From positions 2,721 through 66,720 of the forward strand of contig JAHDCX010000005.1 in the NCBI GenBank assembly GCA_020629635.1: a stretch of 64,000 nucleotides of DNA, read 5' to 3'. The notes below the pieces were generated by a model. The model ran no database searches. It was given only the letters and a program-made list of their open reading frames with translations, and was not told where the DNA came from. This DNA is from Acidimicrobiales bacterium. Lineage in GTDB: Bacteria > Actinomycetota > Acidimicrobiia > Acidimicrobiales > SHLQ01. Of the stretch, positions 16,860 through 25,852 are shown in pieces (within the stretch, counting starts at the first letter, position 1; every line of letters starts with the position of its first letter). Position numbers and translations under genes: made by a program.

Positions 16860-16871
16860 GGGGAATTCCCC
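16860..16871. promoter_or_regulatory. 12-bp palindrome GGGGAATTCCCC in a divergent gap
   Basis: Perfect palindrome between the VOC and AraC-type genes, a candidate operator. A TTGACG on the minus strand (16853-16848) next to it may be the -35 of the VOC gene. Confidence 0.4.
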
Positions 16872-16964
16872 ACCACACACATCCGCCTCGACAGTCACGA
16901 AACGACCATCCGGTGACGAGTTCTGACCTTGCCGTTGTGTTGGAACACCAGCAAACGTGGACGA

Positions 16965-17843
16965 ATGGTCGAATCACGACACCCAGACGACCAGCCGCCG
17001 GCACCGCTCGCGTTCGCCCCGCAGGCACATCACCCGAACATTCCGGTCGAAGTGTTGCAACGGTCGGATGTGATGGTTCGACGCAAAGCAGATCACCGTG
17101 CACTCCGGGAACGCTCCGGCTTCCACCAGCTCATTCTCGGAACCCGAGGCCATGGTGTGCACATCGTCGATTTCGAACCCATCGACATCCACGTAGGCAC
17201 GTTGATTCGCATCCATCCGGGCCAGGTTCAGGAGTTCGTCATCGAACCCGAGTTCGAGGCGGCAATGGTGATCTGGCCGATCGAATCGCATCACTTCGAT
17301 CCGGAGGCACCTCGTTGGTATTCAAGCAGCGGTGCACCGTCCCACTGGGAGCTTGAACCCGAGCAGATGGCCCACGTTCTCGCCCGCATCACCGAACTGA
17401 AGCTCGCCCAACGCGAGTTCGACGGGACGACAGCCCACCGCGGCCTCATGACCGCACTGCTGTGCGCGCTCACCTGGCGACTGGCAATCGATCTCCCCGA
17501 AGCCGGACCGTCAGCCTCCCGGCTGCCCCGGGCATACCTTGACTTCCGGGCAAAGATCGAGGAGCGGCTCTACGTTCGACCTACGGTCGTCGAACTCGCC
17601 TCCGAACTCGGTTACAGCACGCGCACGATCGACCGCGCCTGCACCGACGTCACCGGCCAGACGGCAAAGCAGGTGCTCGACGAGCGTGTCGCCCTGGAGG
17701 TCAAGCGCCTGTTGACCCACACGGATCGTCCGCTCGGCCGGATCGCTGCAGACTTCGGCTTCGGCGACCCGTCGAACTTTTCGAAGTTCGTGAAGCGGCA
17801 CCTCGGCGAACTTCCGGGCGAGATCAGGGCCGCGCGGCGCTGA
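16965..17843 (+). CDS. AraC family transcriptional regulator
   Basis: 292 residues. The N-terminal part (about 30-130) is a cupin-like ligand-binding domain (HQLILGTRGHGVHIVDFEPIDIHVGTLIRIHPGQVQEF). The C-terminal AraC domain (about 190-290) has two helix-turn-helix units, VVELASELGYSTRTIDRAC and LGRIAADFGFGDPSNFSKF. It probably controls the adjacent catabolic-looking cluster or the divergent VOC gene. The ATG at 16965 is preferred; a TTG at 16929 extends the frame by 12 residues. Neither has a clear Shine-Dalgarno. Confidence 0.85.
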   Translation: MVESRHPDDQPPAPLAFAPQAHHPNIPVEVLQRSDVMVRRKADHRALRERSGFHQLILGTRGHGVHIVDFEPIDIHVGTLIRIHPGQVQEFVIEPEFEAAMVIWPIESHHFDPEAPRWYSSSGAPSHWELEPEQMAHVLARITELKLAQREFDGTTAHRGLMTALLCALTWRLAIDLPEAGPSASRLPRAYLDFRAKIEERLYVRPTVVELASELGYSTRTIDRACTDVTGQTAKQVLDERVALEVKRLLTHTDRPLGRIAADFGFGDPSNFSKFVKRHLGELPGEIRAARR

Positions 17844-17869
17844 TCCCGACCCGGAAGCACATCGGGGGG

Positions 17870-18286
17870 TCAGTCGTGGAAGGCTTGGCTGACTGCGTAG
17901 CTGTCCTCGAACCAATTCCACAGCACGAGCTGGCCGTCGCGAACCTTGGCTCGGAGGGCGAAGGTGAACTCGCCGATCTCCTTGCCCGTGCCGGTCATCG
18001 TTCCGTTCATTCGGCCGAAGATCGCCGCAGTGTCGCCGAAGGCGAAGGCGTCTTCGTTCTCCCAGAGTGTGGTCGACATGTTGGCCGTGAAGGTCTCGAG
18101 GAAACCGAAGATGGTCTGCTTGCCGTCCCACGGTCCGATCCATGGCATGGCACTGTCACCTTCGTTGTGCCACACCATGTCGTCAGCCATCAGGCTGTCC
18201 ATGGTCTCCATGTCTCCAGACCCCATGGCGCCCATGAAGGCCATCACGGTGTCGAGCGTCTCCCTACTCGTTGAATCCATCATCAT
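17870..18286 (-). CDS. SnoaL-like (NTF2-fold) protein
   Basis: 138 residues. SRETLDTVMAFMGAMGSGDMETMDSLMADDMVWHNEGD, then GPWDGKQTIFGFLETF and a C-terminal sheet ending LVLWNWFEDSYAVSQAF: the NTF2/SnoaL layout of small ketosteroid-isomerase-like enzymes and binding proteins. No substrate can be assigned. The frame extends to 18442, but the three consecutive ATGs at 18286-18280 follow GGAAG by 5 nt and start the fold. Last gene of the leftward cluster beginning at 21724. Confidence 0.75.
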   Translation of the reverse strand: MMMDSTSRETLDTVMAFMGAMGSGDMETMDSLMADDMVWHNEGDSAMPWIGPWDGKQTIFGFLETFTANMSTTLWENEDAFAFGDTAAIFGRMNGTMTGTGKEIGEFTFALRAKVRDGQLVLWNWFEDSYAVSQAFHD

Positions 18287-18314
18287 TTTCGCTTCCTGAT
18301 CGTGCTGACTTGAT

Positions 18315-19325
18315 TCAGCTAGCTGGGAAGAGGAAGGGGAGGACGAAATCGATCGCCGACTCCATCGGACGACCCGGGAACGCATCGACAAGCCCCTGCT
18401 TGAATTCATCCGCAGACCCCGCCGTGCCCGACAACTCCGCAAACGTCGCCAGCCACTCGATGTTCACCGCATACTCCGACGGATCCGTCGGATCACCATG
18501 ACCCGGTAGCACCAACGGATACTCATCCGCCGTCGCCTGCAAGTCCTCGAGCGCAACCGTCCACGTGTCCGGAGCACCCGCCATGATCAGGTGCACACCG
18601 GAATACACGATGTCGCCTACGAGAATTGCGCCGGTCCCGGGCAACGCGATCGTCAACTGCACGGGCGCCTCTGCATCGACCACTCGACCCAGCTCGAGGG
18701 TCATCCCATCGATTTCGACCGTGCCCGGCTCGATCGGCTCCGGCGACACGAACGAACCCGCGATCGCCTCCGGCCCGAAGTCCGCCTGCTTTTCCGCAAC
18801 CTCGGCATCACCAATCTCTGCGATCCGCTCCGCCACCTCGGTCAGCGCAAAGATCGGCACATCGGCAAACGCCTCACTCCCCAAGAAGTGATCCGGATGC
18901 TCATGGGTGATGTACATCCGATCGATCGGCTTGCCCAATGAATCCGCATACGCCCGCATGTCCAACGCGTTCGGCAACAAGAACTGCGTGTCCACCAGGA
19001 CCAATGAGTTCTCGCCTTCCAGCACATACGTCGTGTTCGCAAACACCTCAACCGGCGCTGTCAGCGTATGCAACGTCACCCCATCGAGCTCGTACACCCG
19101 CACCGTCAGACCCGACTCTCGAACACTCAACTCAGGATCAGGAATCATCACACCAGCAGACTCGTCCGTCGGCGCATCTTCGGAATCCGCCATCTCTTCA
19201 GCTACCGTCGTCGCCGATTCGTCTGCGGCACTTGTGTCGGTGTCGTCGCCGCACGCGGTGGCGATCAGCGTTAGGGCAAGAAGAACGGCCAGGAGCCGCC
19301 ATATCACCGGTCGTCGGGGGTTCAT
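18315..19325 (-). CDS. Metallo-beta-lactamase-fold lipoprotein
   Basis: 336 residues. Signal with lipobox LIATAC (Cys25), an acidic Asp/Glu/Ser/Thr linker to about residue 60, then an MBL fold: THEHPDHFLGS (metal ligands), LVGDIVYSG, and VLPGHGDPT near residue 270. It should be an exported, membrane-anchored hydrolase; the QuiP/SdsA-like layout is compatible with esters or sulfate esters, but I cannot choose. GAGGAG lies 7 nt before the ATG. 28 nt upstream of the SnoaL-like gene. Confidence 0.83.
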   Translation of the reverse strand: MNPRRPVIWRLLAVLLALTLIATACGDDTDTSAADESATTVAEEMADSEDAPTDESAGVMIPDPELSVRESGLTVRVYELDGVTLHTLTAPVEVFANTTYVLEGENSLVLVDTQFLLPNALDMRAYADSLGKPIDRMYITHEHPDHFLGSEAFADVPIFALTEVAERIAEIGDAEVAEKQADFGPEAIAGSFVSPEPIEPGTVEIDGMTLELGRVVDAEAPVQLTIALPGTGAILVGDIVYSGVHLIMAGAPDTWTVALEDLQATADEYPLVLPGHGDPTDPSEYAVNIEWLATFAELSGTAGSADEFKQGLVDAFPGRPMESAIDFVLPFLFPAS

Positions 19326-19344
19326 TCGAGGTCTCCTCGGTCAG

Positions 19345-19365
19345 GCCCCTCCCCGTCGGAGGGGC
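19345..19365 (-). terminator. GC-rich hairpin between two cluster genes
   Basis: GCCCCTCC-CCGTC-GGAGGGGC, an 8-bp stem, about 90 bp after the Rieske-ThDP stop and 20 bp before the MBL lipoprotein start. It may be a terminator or an mRNA-stability/attenuation element within the cluster; no T-run. Confidence 0.5.
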
Positions 19366-19453
19366 GTCACCCTTCGAGCATCTCGACCTCCGGCGACGAA
19401 CCCGAGGTGGTCAATCGACACGCAAGGGTCCGGACCCGACAACGTTGACGTGA

Positions 19454-21385
19454 TCAGACGAGAGCGGCGTCCGAACTGATGTCCACGAGTGTCGGACCGT
19501 CGTGCACAAGTGCGGCCTTCAGGGCTCCAGATAGCTCTGAGAGGTCGTCCACGCTCCAGCCTCGGGCACCGCAGTTGTTCGCGAAGTCGGCGAAGTTCGG
19601 GTTGTGCAGGCTCGTCTGCCAGACATCGAGGTCGGCCGAGCGTTGCTCCTTGGAGATCTTCCCGAGCTCGCCGTTGTTGACGAGCACATGCGTGATGTTC
19701 ATTCCGTACTTCACGGCGGTCGTCAGCTCCATTGCGTATTGCCCGAATCCGCCGTCGCCCGAAACGCTCACCACCTGTCGGCCTGTTCTCGCCGCCCACG
19801 CCCCCATGGCAGCGGGGAAACTGAAGCCGATCGATCCCAGGTAGCCCGACATCAACACCTGCTGACGCTCGACCTCGAAGTACCGGCCGAAGCTGTAGGT
19901 GTTGTTGCCGACGTCGACGGCGAGGATGGCGTCTTGGTCGACAGCTTCGCTGAGTTCGCGGAAGATCGCCGCTGAGCCAATGCCTTTGCCCCGGTCATCG
20001 GCAACACGAGCATCTTTCTCGGATCGCCAGATCGCCCAGCGCTCGGCGACTTCTTCACGCCGATCGGCGGCGGGCATGTTCGCCGGAAGTGCGTCGTCAA
20101 TCTCGCGAGCGACGACGCCGACGTCGCCCAGGACCCCGACCGCAACGGGATGGAAGCGGCCGAGTGCCATGGGATCGCGGTCGATCTGGATGATCGGCTT
20201 GTACGGAGAGATCCCGGTGTGGTTCGCGAACGACGCGCCGAACGCCACGATGAGGTCGCTTTCGTTCATGAACCAGCTCGCAATCGGCGTTCCGGAGCGG
20301 CCGAGCACCCCACAGCCGAGGGGGTGAGCATCGCTGATCTGACCCTTGCCTTTGAATGTTGTCGCCACGGGGGCACCGATCCGTTCGGCGAGCGCGATGA
20401 TCGCATCCATGTCGCGTCGCGCACCCGCTCCGACGATGATCAATGGACGCTGAGCCGCGGACAACAGGCCGACAGCTTCGTCGAGCGACTCGGCGGGGGC
20501 GGGCGAAGTTCTGGGAGCAACTCGGCCGTCGGGGCCTGACGCAGGCGCGTCGCTCGGTTGGATCTGTACTTCGTCTGGGAAGACGAGGTGTGTCACGTCC
20601 GATTCGACAAGGGCCGTTTTGCAGGCCAGGTTCATGAGCTCCGTGTGGTCGCTTCCCGGGAGAACCGTGTGCGACGTTCGGGCGACATCCGAAAAGGCCG
20701 CCTCCAAGTCGAGGTCCTGGAAAGCACCGCGGCCAATCGTCCCCGACGGCACCTGGCCGGACAGAGCGAGCACGGGCGCCCGATCGACCTTGGCGTCGTA
20801 GAGCCCGGTCAGGAGATTCGTCGAGCCCGGGCCAGCGATACCGAAGCACGCTGCCAGGCGGCCGGTGAGCTTGGCGTAGCCCGATGCCGCAAACGCGGCA
20901 GCACCCTCGTGGCGCACGCCGAAGAAGCTCAGGTCACCGCGGGCCTGGGCCTCGCGCATGGCGTCGCCGAAGCCGAGGTTGGAGTGGCCGACGATCCCGA
21001 ACACGGTGTCGACTCCCCACGCCATCATCGTCTCGACCATCGCATCAGAGACGGTGCGGGTGCGGACAGGTTCATCGGGGAGAGTGACGTAAACACCGTC
21101 CTCGCGCACCTCGACCGGGTAGCAGGCTGGGGCGTCGTCGAACGGGGGTGGCGGCTGGCCCGTCGTCGGGTCGTAGTCGTACCCGTGCCACGGGCAGCGG
21201 AGCTTGCCTCCTTCGATCGAGCCCTCACCGAGCGGCCCACCCTGATGAGGGCAGTGATTGTCGAGACAGCCGTACCGGCCCTCGTGGTGCGTCACGGCGA
21301 GCGTGTGATGGCCCACCGTCACGGTCGTTACGCGTCCGTCGTCGAGCTCACCGTGCTCGAGGATCTTGTGGACCGACTCGGTCAT
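19454..21385 (-). CDS. Rieske [2Fe-2S] - thiamine-diphosphate enzyme fusion
   Basis: 643 residues. Residues 1-105 are a Rieske domain with both ligand boxes, C45-P-H47 and C64-P-W-H67. Residues about 110-640 form a full three-domain ThDP enzyme of the pyruvate oxidase/acetolactate synthase type: catalytic Glu160 (GVRHEGAAAFA), a central domain (about 300-400), and a ThDP/Mg motif GDGGFGQYAMEL ... VLVNN in the last domain. Closest in style to pyruvate:quinone oxidase (PoxB). The Rieske domain could carry electrons away from the decarboxylation step (inference). GGAG lies 8 nt before the ATG at 21385. Confidence 0.88.
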   Translation of the reverse strand: MTESVHKILEHGELDDGRVTTVTVGHHTLAVTHHEGRYGCLDNHCPHQGGPLGEGSIEGGKLRCPWHGYDYDPTTGQPPPPFDDAPACYPVEVREDGVYVTLPDEPVRTRTVSDAMVETMMAWGVDTVFGIVGHSNLGFGDAMREAQARGDLSFFGVRHEGAAAFAASGYAKLTGRLAACFGIAGPGSTNLLTGLYDAKVDRAPVLALSGQVPSGTIGRGAFQDLDLEAAFSDVARTSHTVLPGSDHTELMNLACKTALVESDVTHLVFPDEVQIQPSDAPASGPDGRVAPRTSPAPAESLDEAVGLLSAAQRPLIIVGAGARRDMDAIIALAERIGAPVATTFKGKGQISDAHPLGCGVLGRSGTPIASWFMNESDLIVAFGASFANHTGISPYKPIIQIDRDPMALGRFHPVAVGVLGDVGVVAREIDDALPANMPAADRREEVAERWAIWRSEKDARVADDRGKGIGSAAIFRELSEAVDQDAILAVDVGNNTYSFGRYFEVERQQVLMSGYLGSIGFSFPAAMGAWAARTGRQVVSVSGDGGFGQYAMELTTAVKYGMNITHVLVNNGELGKISKEQRSADLDVWQTSLHNPNFADFANNCGARGWSVDDLSELSGALKAALVHDGPTLVDISSDAALV

Positions 21386-21415
21386 TGGCCGATCTCCTTC
21401 GTCTCGTCGGGGTGA

Positions 21416-21724
21416 TCAGGCGAAGTCGGTGATGCTGCCGGACATGATCATGATCACGCCGTCCATCGTGATCGCCGTGTGCACGTCGTTCGTGGCGAAG
21501 CTGATCGACTGGGTCGACAGTCCACGCTCGGCGTCTTCCCAAACGATGTAGTACGTGTCGTCGGCGACGTTCTTCACCGTGACCTGTTCGACCAGATCCA
21601 CCCCACCGAACGAGGTCGTGCGATCTGCGCCAGCGAAGGTGTTGGTGATCGCCATGCCGTTGTCATAGGTGTAGCTCAGGGTCTTTCCGTCGAACACGGC
21701 GAGCGCTTCTGCGTCGGTCAGCAT
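21416..21724 (-). CDS. Small beta-barrel protein, MoaF/lipocalin-like
   Basis: 102 residues with alternating strands and no signal peptide: LSYTYDNGMAITNTF, TYYIVWEDAERGLSTQSISF and VHTAITMDGVIMIM. The WED...G-STQ pattern recalls MoaF-like and phenolic-acid-decarboxylase-like calycins, but the match is by eye only. AGGAG lies 9 nt before the ATG. First gene of the leftward cluster, 30 nt before the Rieske-ThDP gene, so it probably shares a substrate with it. Confidence 0.65.
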   Translation of the reverse strand: MLTDAEALAVFDGKTLSYTYDNGMAITNTFAGADRTTSFGGVDLVEQVTVKNVADDTYYIVWEDAERGLSTQSISFATNDVHTAITMDGVIMIMSGSITDFA

Positions 21725-21863
21725 GGGTTGGTTCTCCTGATTCTTGGTCCTGAATCAACATCGTCTCCGAAGGCTCGGGATGCTGTCCCGGTCACAACTC
21801 GACAGCCCATGGTCCGAACGTGACGAGTTCGTTGCGCTCGAAGATTGCGGTCACGCGGGGACA

Positions 21864-21869
21864 TACGTT
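21864..21869 (+). promoter_or_regulatory. Possible -10 box of the ABC exporter operon
   Basis: TACGTT 34 nt before the ATG at 21904, with GGAGAG (21890-21895) as the ribosome binding site. No good -35. It lies in the 179-bp divergent gap with the small beta-barrel gene. Confidence 0.3.
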
Positions 21870-21903
21870 TGGTCCGCAGCCGTCCCCGTGGAGAGACAAG
21901 CCG

Positions 21904-22677
21904 ATGACTGTGCCCGAAGATCACTCGACCGAGCCGGGGGCGTCGACCGATCGAAGCGCCGTCGCACGCCTCGTCCATGCCACGAAGACGTTCGGGACCG
22001 GCGACGCTGCAGTTACCGCACTCAACGACGCGACGATCGATTTCCTCGAAGGCGAGTTCACCGCCGTCATGGGGCCGAGCGGGTCGGGCAAGTCGACCCT
22101 CATGTACTGCCAGTCGGGGCTCGATCGACTGACCAGCGGGCACGCCTACATCGGCGATGTCGACGTGTCGACACTGACCGACCAAGAGCTGTCTGTGCTC
22201 CGCCGCTCAACGCTCGGGTTCATCTTCCAGTCGTTCCATCTCGTGCCTGCGCTCAGCGCACGCGAGAACATCACGTTGCCGGTCGACCTGGACTCCGACG
22301 CTGTAGTGGATGATGCGTTTCTCGCAGAGCTCGCATCGGTTCTGGGCATCGAACACCGCCTCGAGAATCTCCCGAGTCAACTCTCAGGTGGACAACGTCA
22401 ACGAGTTGCGGTGGCTCGAGCGATGATCCCCCGGCCCGACGTCATCTTTGCCGACGAGCCGACCGGGGCGCTCGACTCGAAGACATCAGGAGAGCTGCTG
22501 TCCTATCTGCGAACGGCAGTCGACGACCTGGGACAGACCATCGTGATGGTCACCCACGACGCGGTTGCTGCCAGCCATTGCGATCGTGTCGTCTACGTCC
22601 AGGACGGCTTTCTGGTGGATGAGGCCCGAAACCCCACCGTCGACGATGTGCTCGACAAGATCCGCGAACTGAGCTGA
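21904..22677 (+). CDS. ABC transporter ATP-binding protein, MacB/LolD type
   Basis: 257 residues. Walker A GPSGSGKST, Q-loop FQSFHLVPALSARENI, signature LSGGQRQRVAVARA, Walker B VIFADEPTGALDS and H-loop VTHD are all intact. The LVPALSARENI and ADEPTGALDS forms mark the MacB/LolD/FtsE group that pairs with FtsX-like permeases. The frame extends to 21820, but the ATG at 21904 follows GGAGAG by 8 nt. Overlap-like spacing: the stop is 1 nt before the permease GTG. Confidence 0.93.
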   Translation: MTVPEDHSTEPGASTDRSAVARLVHATKTFGTGDAAVTALNDATIDFLEGEFTAVMGPSGSGKSTLMYCQSGLDRLTSGHAYIGDVDVSTLTDQELSVLRRSTLGFIFQSFHLVPALSARENITLPVDLDSDAVVDDAFLAELASVLGIEHRLENLPSQLSGGQRQRVAVARAMIPRPDVIFADEPTGALDSKTSGELLSYLRTAVDDLGQTIVMVTHDAVAASHCDRVVYVQDGFLVDEARNPTVDDVLDKIRELS

Positions 22678-22678
22678 C

Positions 22679-25207
22679 GTGATCCGTCGAACACTCAAAC
22701 TCGCCTGGTTCAAACGCAACCGATACGCCCTCACCGTCGTGGCGATCGCCCTGTCGGTCGCCTTCATCGTCTCGACCCTGTTACTGACAACCTCGATCGC
22801 CGACGTCGGCGACCCCCTTCGGGCGGCGTACACCGACGTGGACGTGGTCATCACCGGCACAGAAGTCGCCGGAGGCGATGGTCCAGCCCGGGCCATCTTG
22901 ACTCCCGTTCCCAGCTCGATCGTCGACGACCTTCGGGCCTCCGGCTTCGATGCTGTCGGCTTCAGCGATCCCTACGCGCAGATCCTCACGGCCACTGGGC
23001 AAGCAGGGGGCCAGGACCAGGCCGCTGCCAACATCGCCGAACCATGGCTCGCCGACTCGCCGTTGAACGGATTCTCGGTGATCGACGGTCGTCCACCGAC
23101 CAACACCGACGAAGCCGTGCTCGACGCCACGACCGCCGAATCAGCCGCACTCGATGTGGGTGACGCGATCCAATTCGTTTCCGACGACGGAGTTCAGGAA
23201 GCAACACTCGTTGGTATTGCCGAATTCGGTGGCGCCAGCAACGACCCATACACCTCGACCCTTCTCCTCGCACCCGACCATCCGGTCTTCGGCACGGCCC
23301 AAGGCTTCGACCGGGTCCTCGTGTCCGAAGGATCGGCAACGCCGACCATCGGGGCCATCGGCACTCTTGCGCCCGACACGACGGTCGAGTCAGGTGCGTC
23401 CTGGATCGCCGGCGAAGTGGACGCCCTCAACGACTTCCTCGGATTCTTCAGTACCTTTCTGACCGTCTTCGCTGTTGTTGCTGTCGTGGTCGGAATGGTG
23501 ATCGTCACCAACACCTTCACCGTGTCGCTCTCGCAACGAACGCAAGAACTTGCTCTCCTCCGCCTCGTCGGAACCACCCGCAAGCAGCTGCTCGCACAAG
23601 TCGTGCTCGAAGCGATACTGCTCGGTGCAGTCGGCACCGTGCTCGGGATCGTCCTGGGCCTCGCAGGCGTCTCGGGCCTCGGATGGTTCCTCGACGTCCT
23701 CGGTCTCGTGATCGAGCGATCGAATACGATCTCACCGACGGCTCTTGGGATCGGGGTGGCCGTCGGGCTCGGCGTGACCGTTTTCGCCTCCGTTCGACCA
23801 GCCTGGAAGGCGACCGAAGTGGCGCCCATCGAGGCCCTTCGGTCCGCTGACGTCGAGGTCGGCGGCGACAGCGCTCGTCGACGGATCATGTCGCTCGCCG
23901 TCCTCGTCGTTGGGCTGGTCGCGTTGGGCTGGGGAATCGCCCAATCCGACATCCTCTTCACGGGCGTGGCAATCGGGGCGATCTTCTTGTCGTTGTATCT
24001 TGGAGCGGATCAGCTCGTTCGTCTCGCCGCCCGCATCACGCGGCCAGTGCTCGGCCGGGCGGGCCCAACCGGAACGATCGCCAGCCGCAACCTCGAGAAG
24101 AACGCTGGAAGGACGGCTGCGGCCGCAAGCGCCTTGATGATCGGGATCAGTCTCATTGCGTTCTTCACGTTGATGGCCGCAACGATCGGACAGTTCATTG
24201 CTGGCGACGCCGGCGCGGCGCTCGAGACCGATCTCGTGATTCAAGGCATTGGCAGCCAGCCCGAGCCTGCGATCGGCGACGCTGCGCTGAACCGCATCGC
24301 GGAGATCGACGGCGTCGACGCTCTGGTCCCGCTCTACCAGACCTCGGTCAGTCCGGTCGGCGATGCGGAGTTCGAACGCGCCGGCCCAGGCGGCGGTGGC
24401 GGCCTCGGAACAACGCTCACCGACATCGGCGCACTCCAGACCGCATATCGCTTTGTGGTCAATGCCGGGACTCTGGCGTCCATCAGCGGCTCGACCGTGA
24501 TCATCGATCAGGCGACAGCCGACGGGCTGGGGATCGGCATCGGGGACTCCGTCGAGGTCACCTCATTGGCGGGTCAGGTAGAACTCCAGCTCGGCGCCAT
24601 TATCGAGACGTCGCTTCCGGGCTCGCCCCAGCCATCGATCATCGGGGCACTCGACCTACGGGGTCAGCTCGGTGTCGATGATCCGGCAACGGCGGCCTAT
24701 GTCGTCGGGCCGGCTGCGGCGTCCACCATCAACGCAGCGATTGACCTTCCGACAGTCGAAGTGGTGTCACGAGACGACTACATCGACGGGCTGAGCTCCA
24801 ACCTCGACACGATTCTGGCGCTCGTCTACGCGCTCCTCGCCGTCGCCGTGATCGTGGCCTTGATCGGTATCGCCAACACCGTGTCGCTGGCAATCTCCGA
24901 ACGGGTGGGCGAAATCGCGGCAACTCGGGCTGCGGGGGCATCGAGCCGCCAGATCTTCTGGTCGTTGCTCGCCGAGTTCGGACTGCTCGCCGTGGTCGGA
25001 ATCCTCGCCGGATTGGCGTTCGCCTGGGTGGCTGCTGCGGCGTTCTTCAACACGCTGTCGGGTGGTCAGATTGGAACCCCGACCGTCGACCCCATCACCG
25101 GTCTGTTGATCGTTGCTGCCGGTCTGGCGGGCGCTGTTGCCGCGAGCTGGTTCCCTGCTCGCTCGGCAGCGACAACCGACATCCTCGACGTGCTCCGCGC
25201 AGACTGA
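22679..25207 (+). CDS. FtsX-like ABC permease (MacB/ABC3 type, duplicated)
   Basis: 842 residues. A first helix (about 17-38), a large extracytoplasmic domain, then three helices around 250-390 (first FtsX domain), more helices near 400-440, a second extracytoplasmic domain, and three C-terminal helices (about 710-835) ending WFPARSAATTDILDVLRAD. This is the ABC3-type doubled FtsX fold that exports lipids, peptides or drugs by mechanotransmission rather than classic transport. The substrate is not evident. GTG start one nucleotide after the ATPase stop: one operon. Confidence 0.9.
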   Translation: MIRRTLKLAWFKRNRYALTVVAIALSVAFIVSTLLLTTSIADVGDPLRAAYTDVDVVITGTEVAGGDGPARAILTPVPSSIVDDLRASGFDAVGFSDPYAQILTATGQAGGQDQAAANIAEPWLADSPLNGFSVIDGRPPTNTDEAVLDATTAESAALDVGDAIQFVSDDGVQEATLVGIAEFGGASNDPYTSTLLLAPDHPVFGTAQGFDRVLVSEGSATPTIGAIGTLAPDTTVESGASWIAGEVDALNDFLGFFSTFLTVFAVVAVVVGMVIVTNTFTVSLSQRTQELALLRLVGTTRKQLLAQVVLEAILLGAVGTVLGIVLGLAGVSGLGWFLDVLGLVIERSNTISPTALGIGVAVGLGVTVFASVRPAWKATEVAPIEALRSADVEVGGDSARRRIMSLAVLVVGLVALGWGIAQSDILFTGVAIGAIFLSLYLGADQLVRLAARITRPVLGRAGPTGTIASRNLEKNAGRTAAAASALMIGISLIAFFTLMAATIGQFIAGDAGAALETDLVIQGIGSQPEPAIGDAALNRIAEIDGVDALVPLYQTSVSPVGDAEFERAGPGGGGGLGTTLTDIGALQTAYRFVVNAGTLASISGSTVIIDQATADGLGIGIGDSVEVTSLAGQVELQLGAIIETSLPGSPQPSIIGALDLRGQLGVDDPATAAYVVGPAAASTINAAIDLPTVEVVSRDDYIDGLSSNLDTILALVYALLAVAVIVALIGIANTVSLAISERVGEIAATRAAGASSRQIFWSLLAEFGLLAVVGILAGLAFAWVAAAAFFNTLSGGQIGTPTVDPITGLLIVAAGLAGAVAASWFPARSAATTDILDVLRAD

Positions 25208-25228
25208 AGTCGGTGCTTCCCGAGAAGG

Positions 25229-25852
25229 TCATTCGGTTGCGTACTCGTCGGCGAGGAGCAGGTCGTACTGCTCGATCTCGTAGGTCTGGACTCGTGCTTG
25301 GACGGATGCGAGTCGGCGGACCTTCTCGCTATGGGCCATCGCCACGGCGGCGTTGGCCATGTCCACTCCACCGACGTGGTGGGCACGCATGAGCGTCAGC
25401 CAGAGCCGTCCCTGCTCCCATCCCTCTGCCGTCGCCAGCGCACGCATGTCCGCCTCGCTGGCGAGTCCGGGCATCATCGCCGCCGGCATGCCTGCCCCAT
25501 CGTTCATCCCCATCCAGCCCATCGCCTGATCGGGAACGTCGGTCGGCTGACCCCAGTCGGTCAACCAGGCGCGCATCGTGCCGATCTCGATCGCTTGGGT
25601 CTGCAGGACTTCGGCGGCGGCGGCCTGAACGAAGTCGCCGGTCGGACGACCGAGCACTCGTTGACACATCGCCAATGCCTGCAAGTGATGCATCGTCATG
25701 TCTGTGCAGAACCCGATATCGGCTTCGGTCGGCGCAGCCACGGCATGCCCAACCGTGTGCACGCCGACTGCGCCGCCCGCCCCAACAGCCACCCCCAGGG
25801 TGCCTATGGACAGCGTCTGGAGGAGATCACGGCGACGGACCGACGAGTTCAT
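25229..25852 (-). CDS. DUF305 family exported protein (Tat signal)
   Basis: 207 residues. N-terminal twin-arginine signal (VRRRDLLQTLSIG followed by a hydrophobic run and AVAAP), then the ferritin-like DUF305 helical fold with MTMHHLQALAMCQ and LMRAHHVGGVDMANAAV. The His/Met pairs are compatible with copper or other metal binding, as proposed for relatives. Its ATG overlaps the stop of the YHYH gene by 4 bp (25849-25852), so the two are translationally coupled. Confidence 0.87.
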   Translation of the reverse strand: MNSSVRRRDLLQTLSIGTLGVAVGAGGAVGVHTVGHAVAAPTEADIGFCTDMTMHHLQALAMCQRVLGRPTGDFVQAAAAEVLQTQAIEIGTMRAWLTDWGQPTDVPDQAMGWMGMNDGAGMPAAMMPGLASEADMRALATAEGWEQGRLWLTLMRAHHVGGVDMANAAVAMAHSEKVRRLASVQARVQTYEIEQYDLLLADEYATE

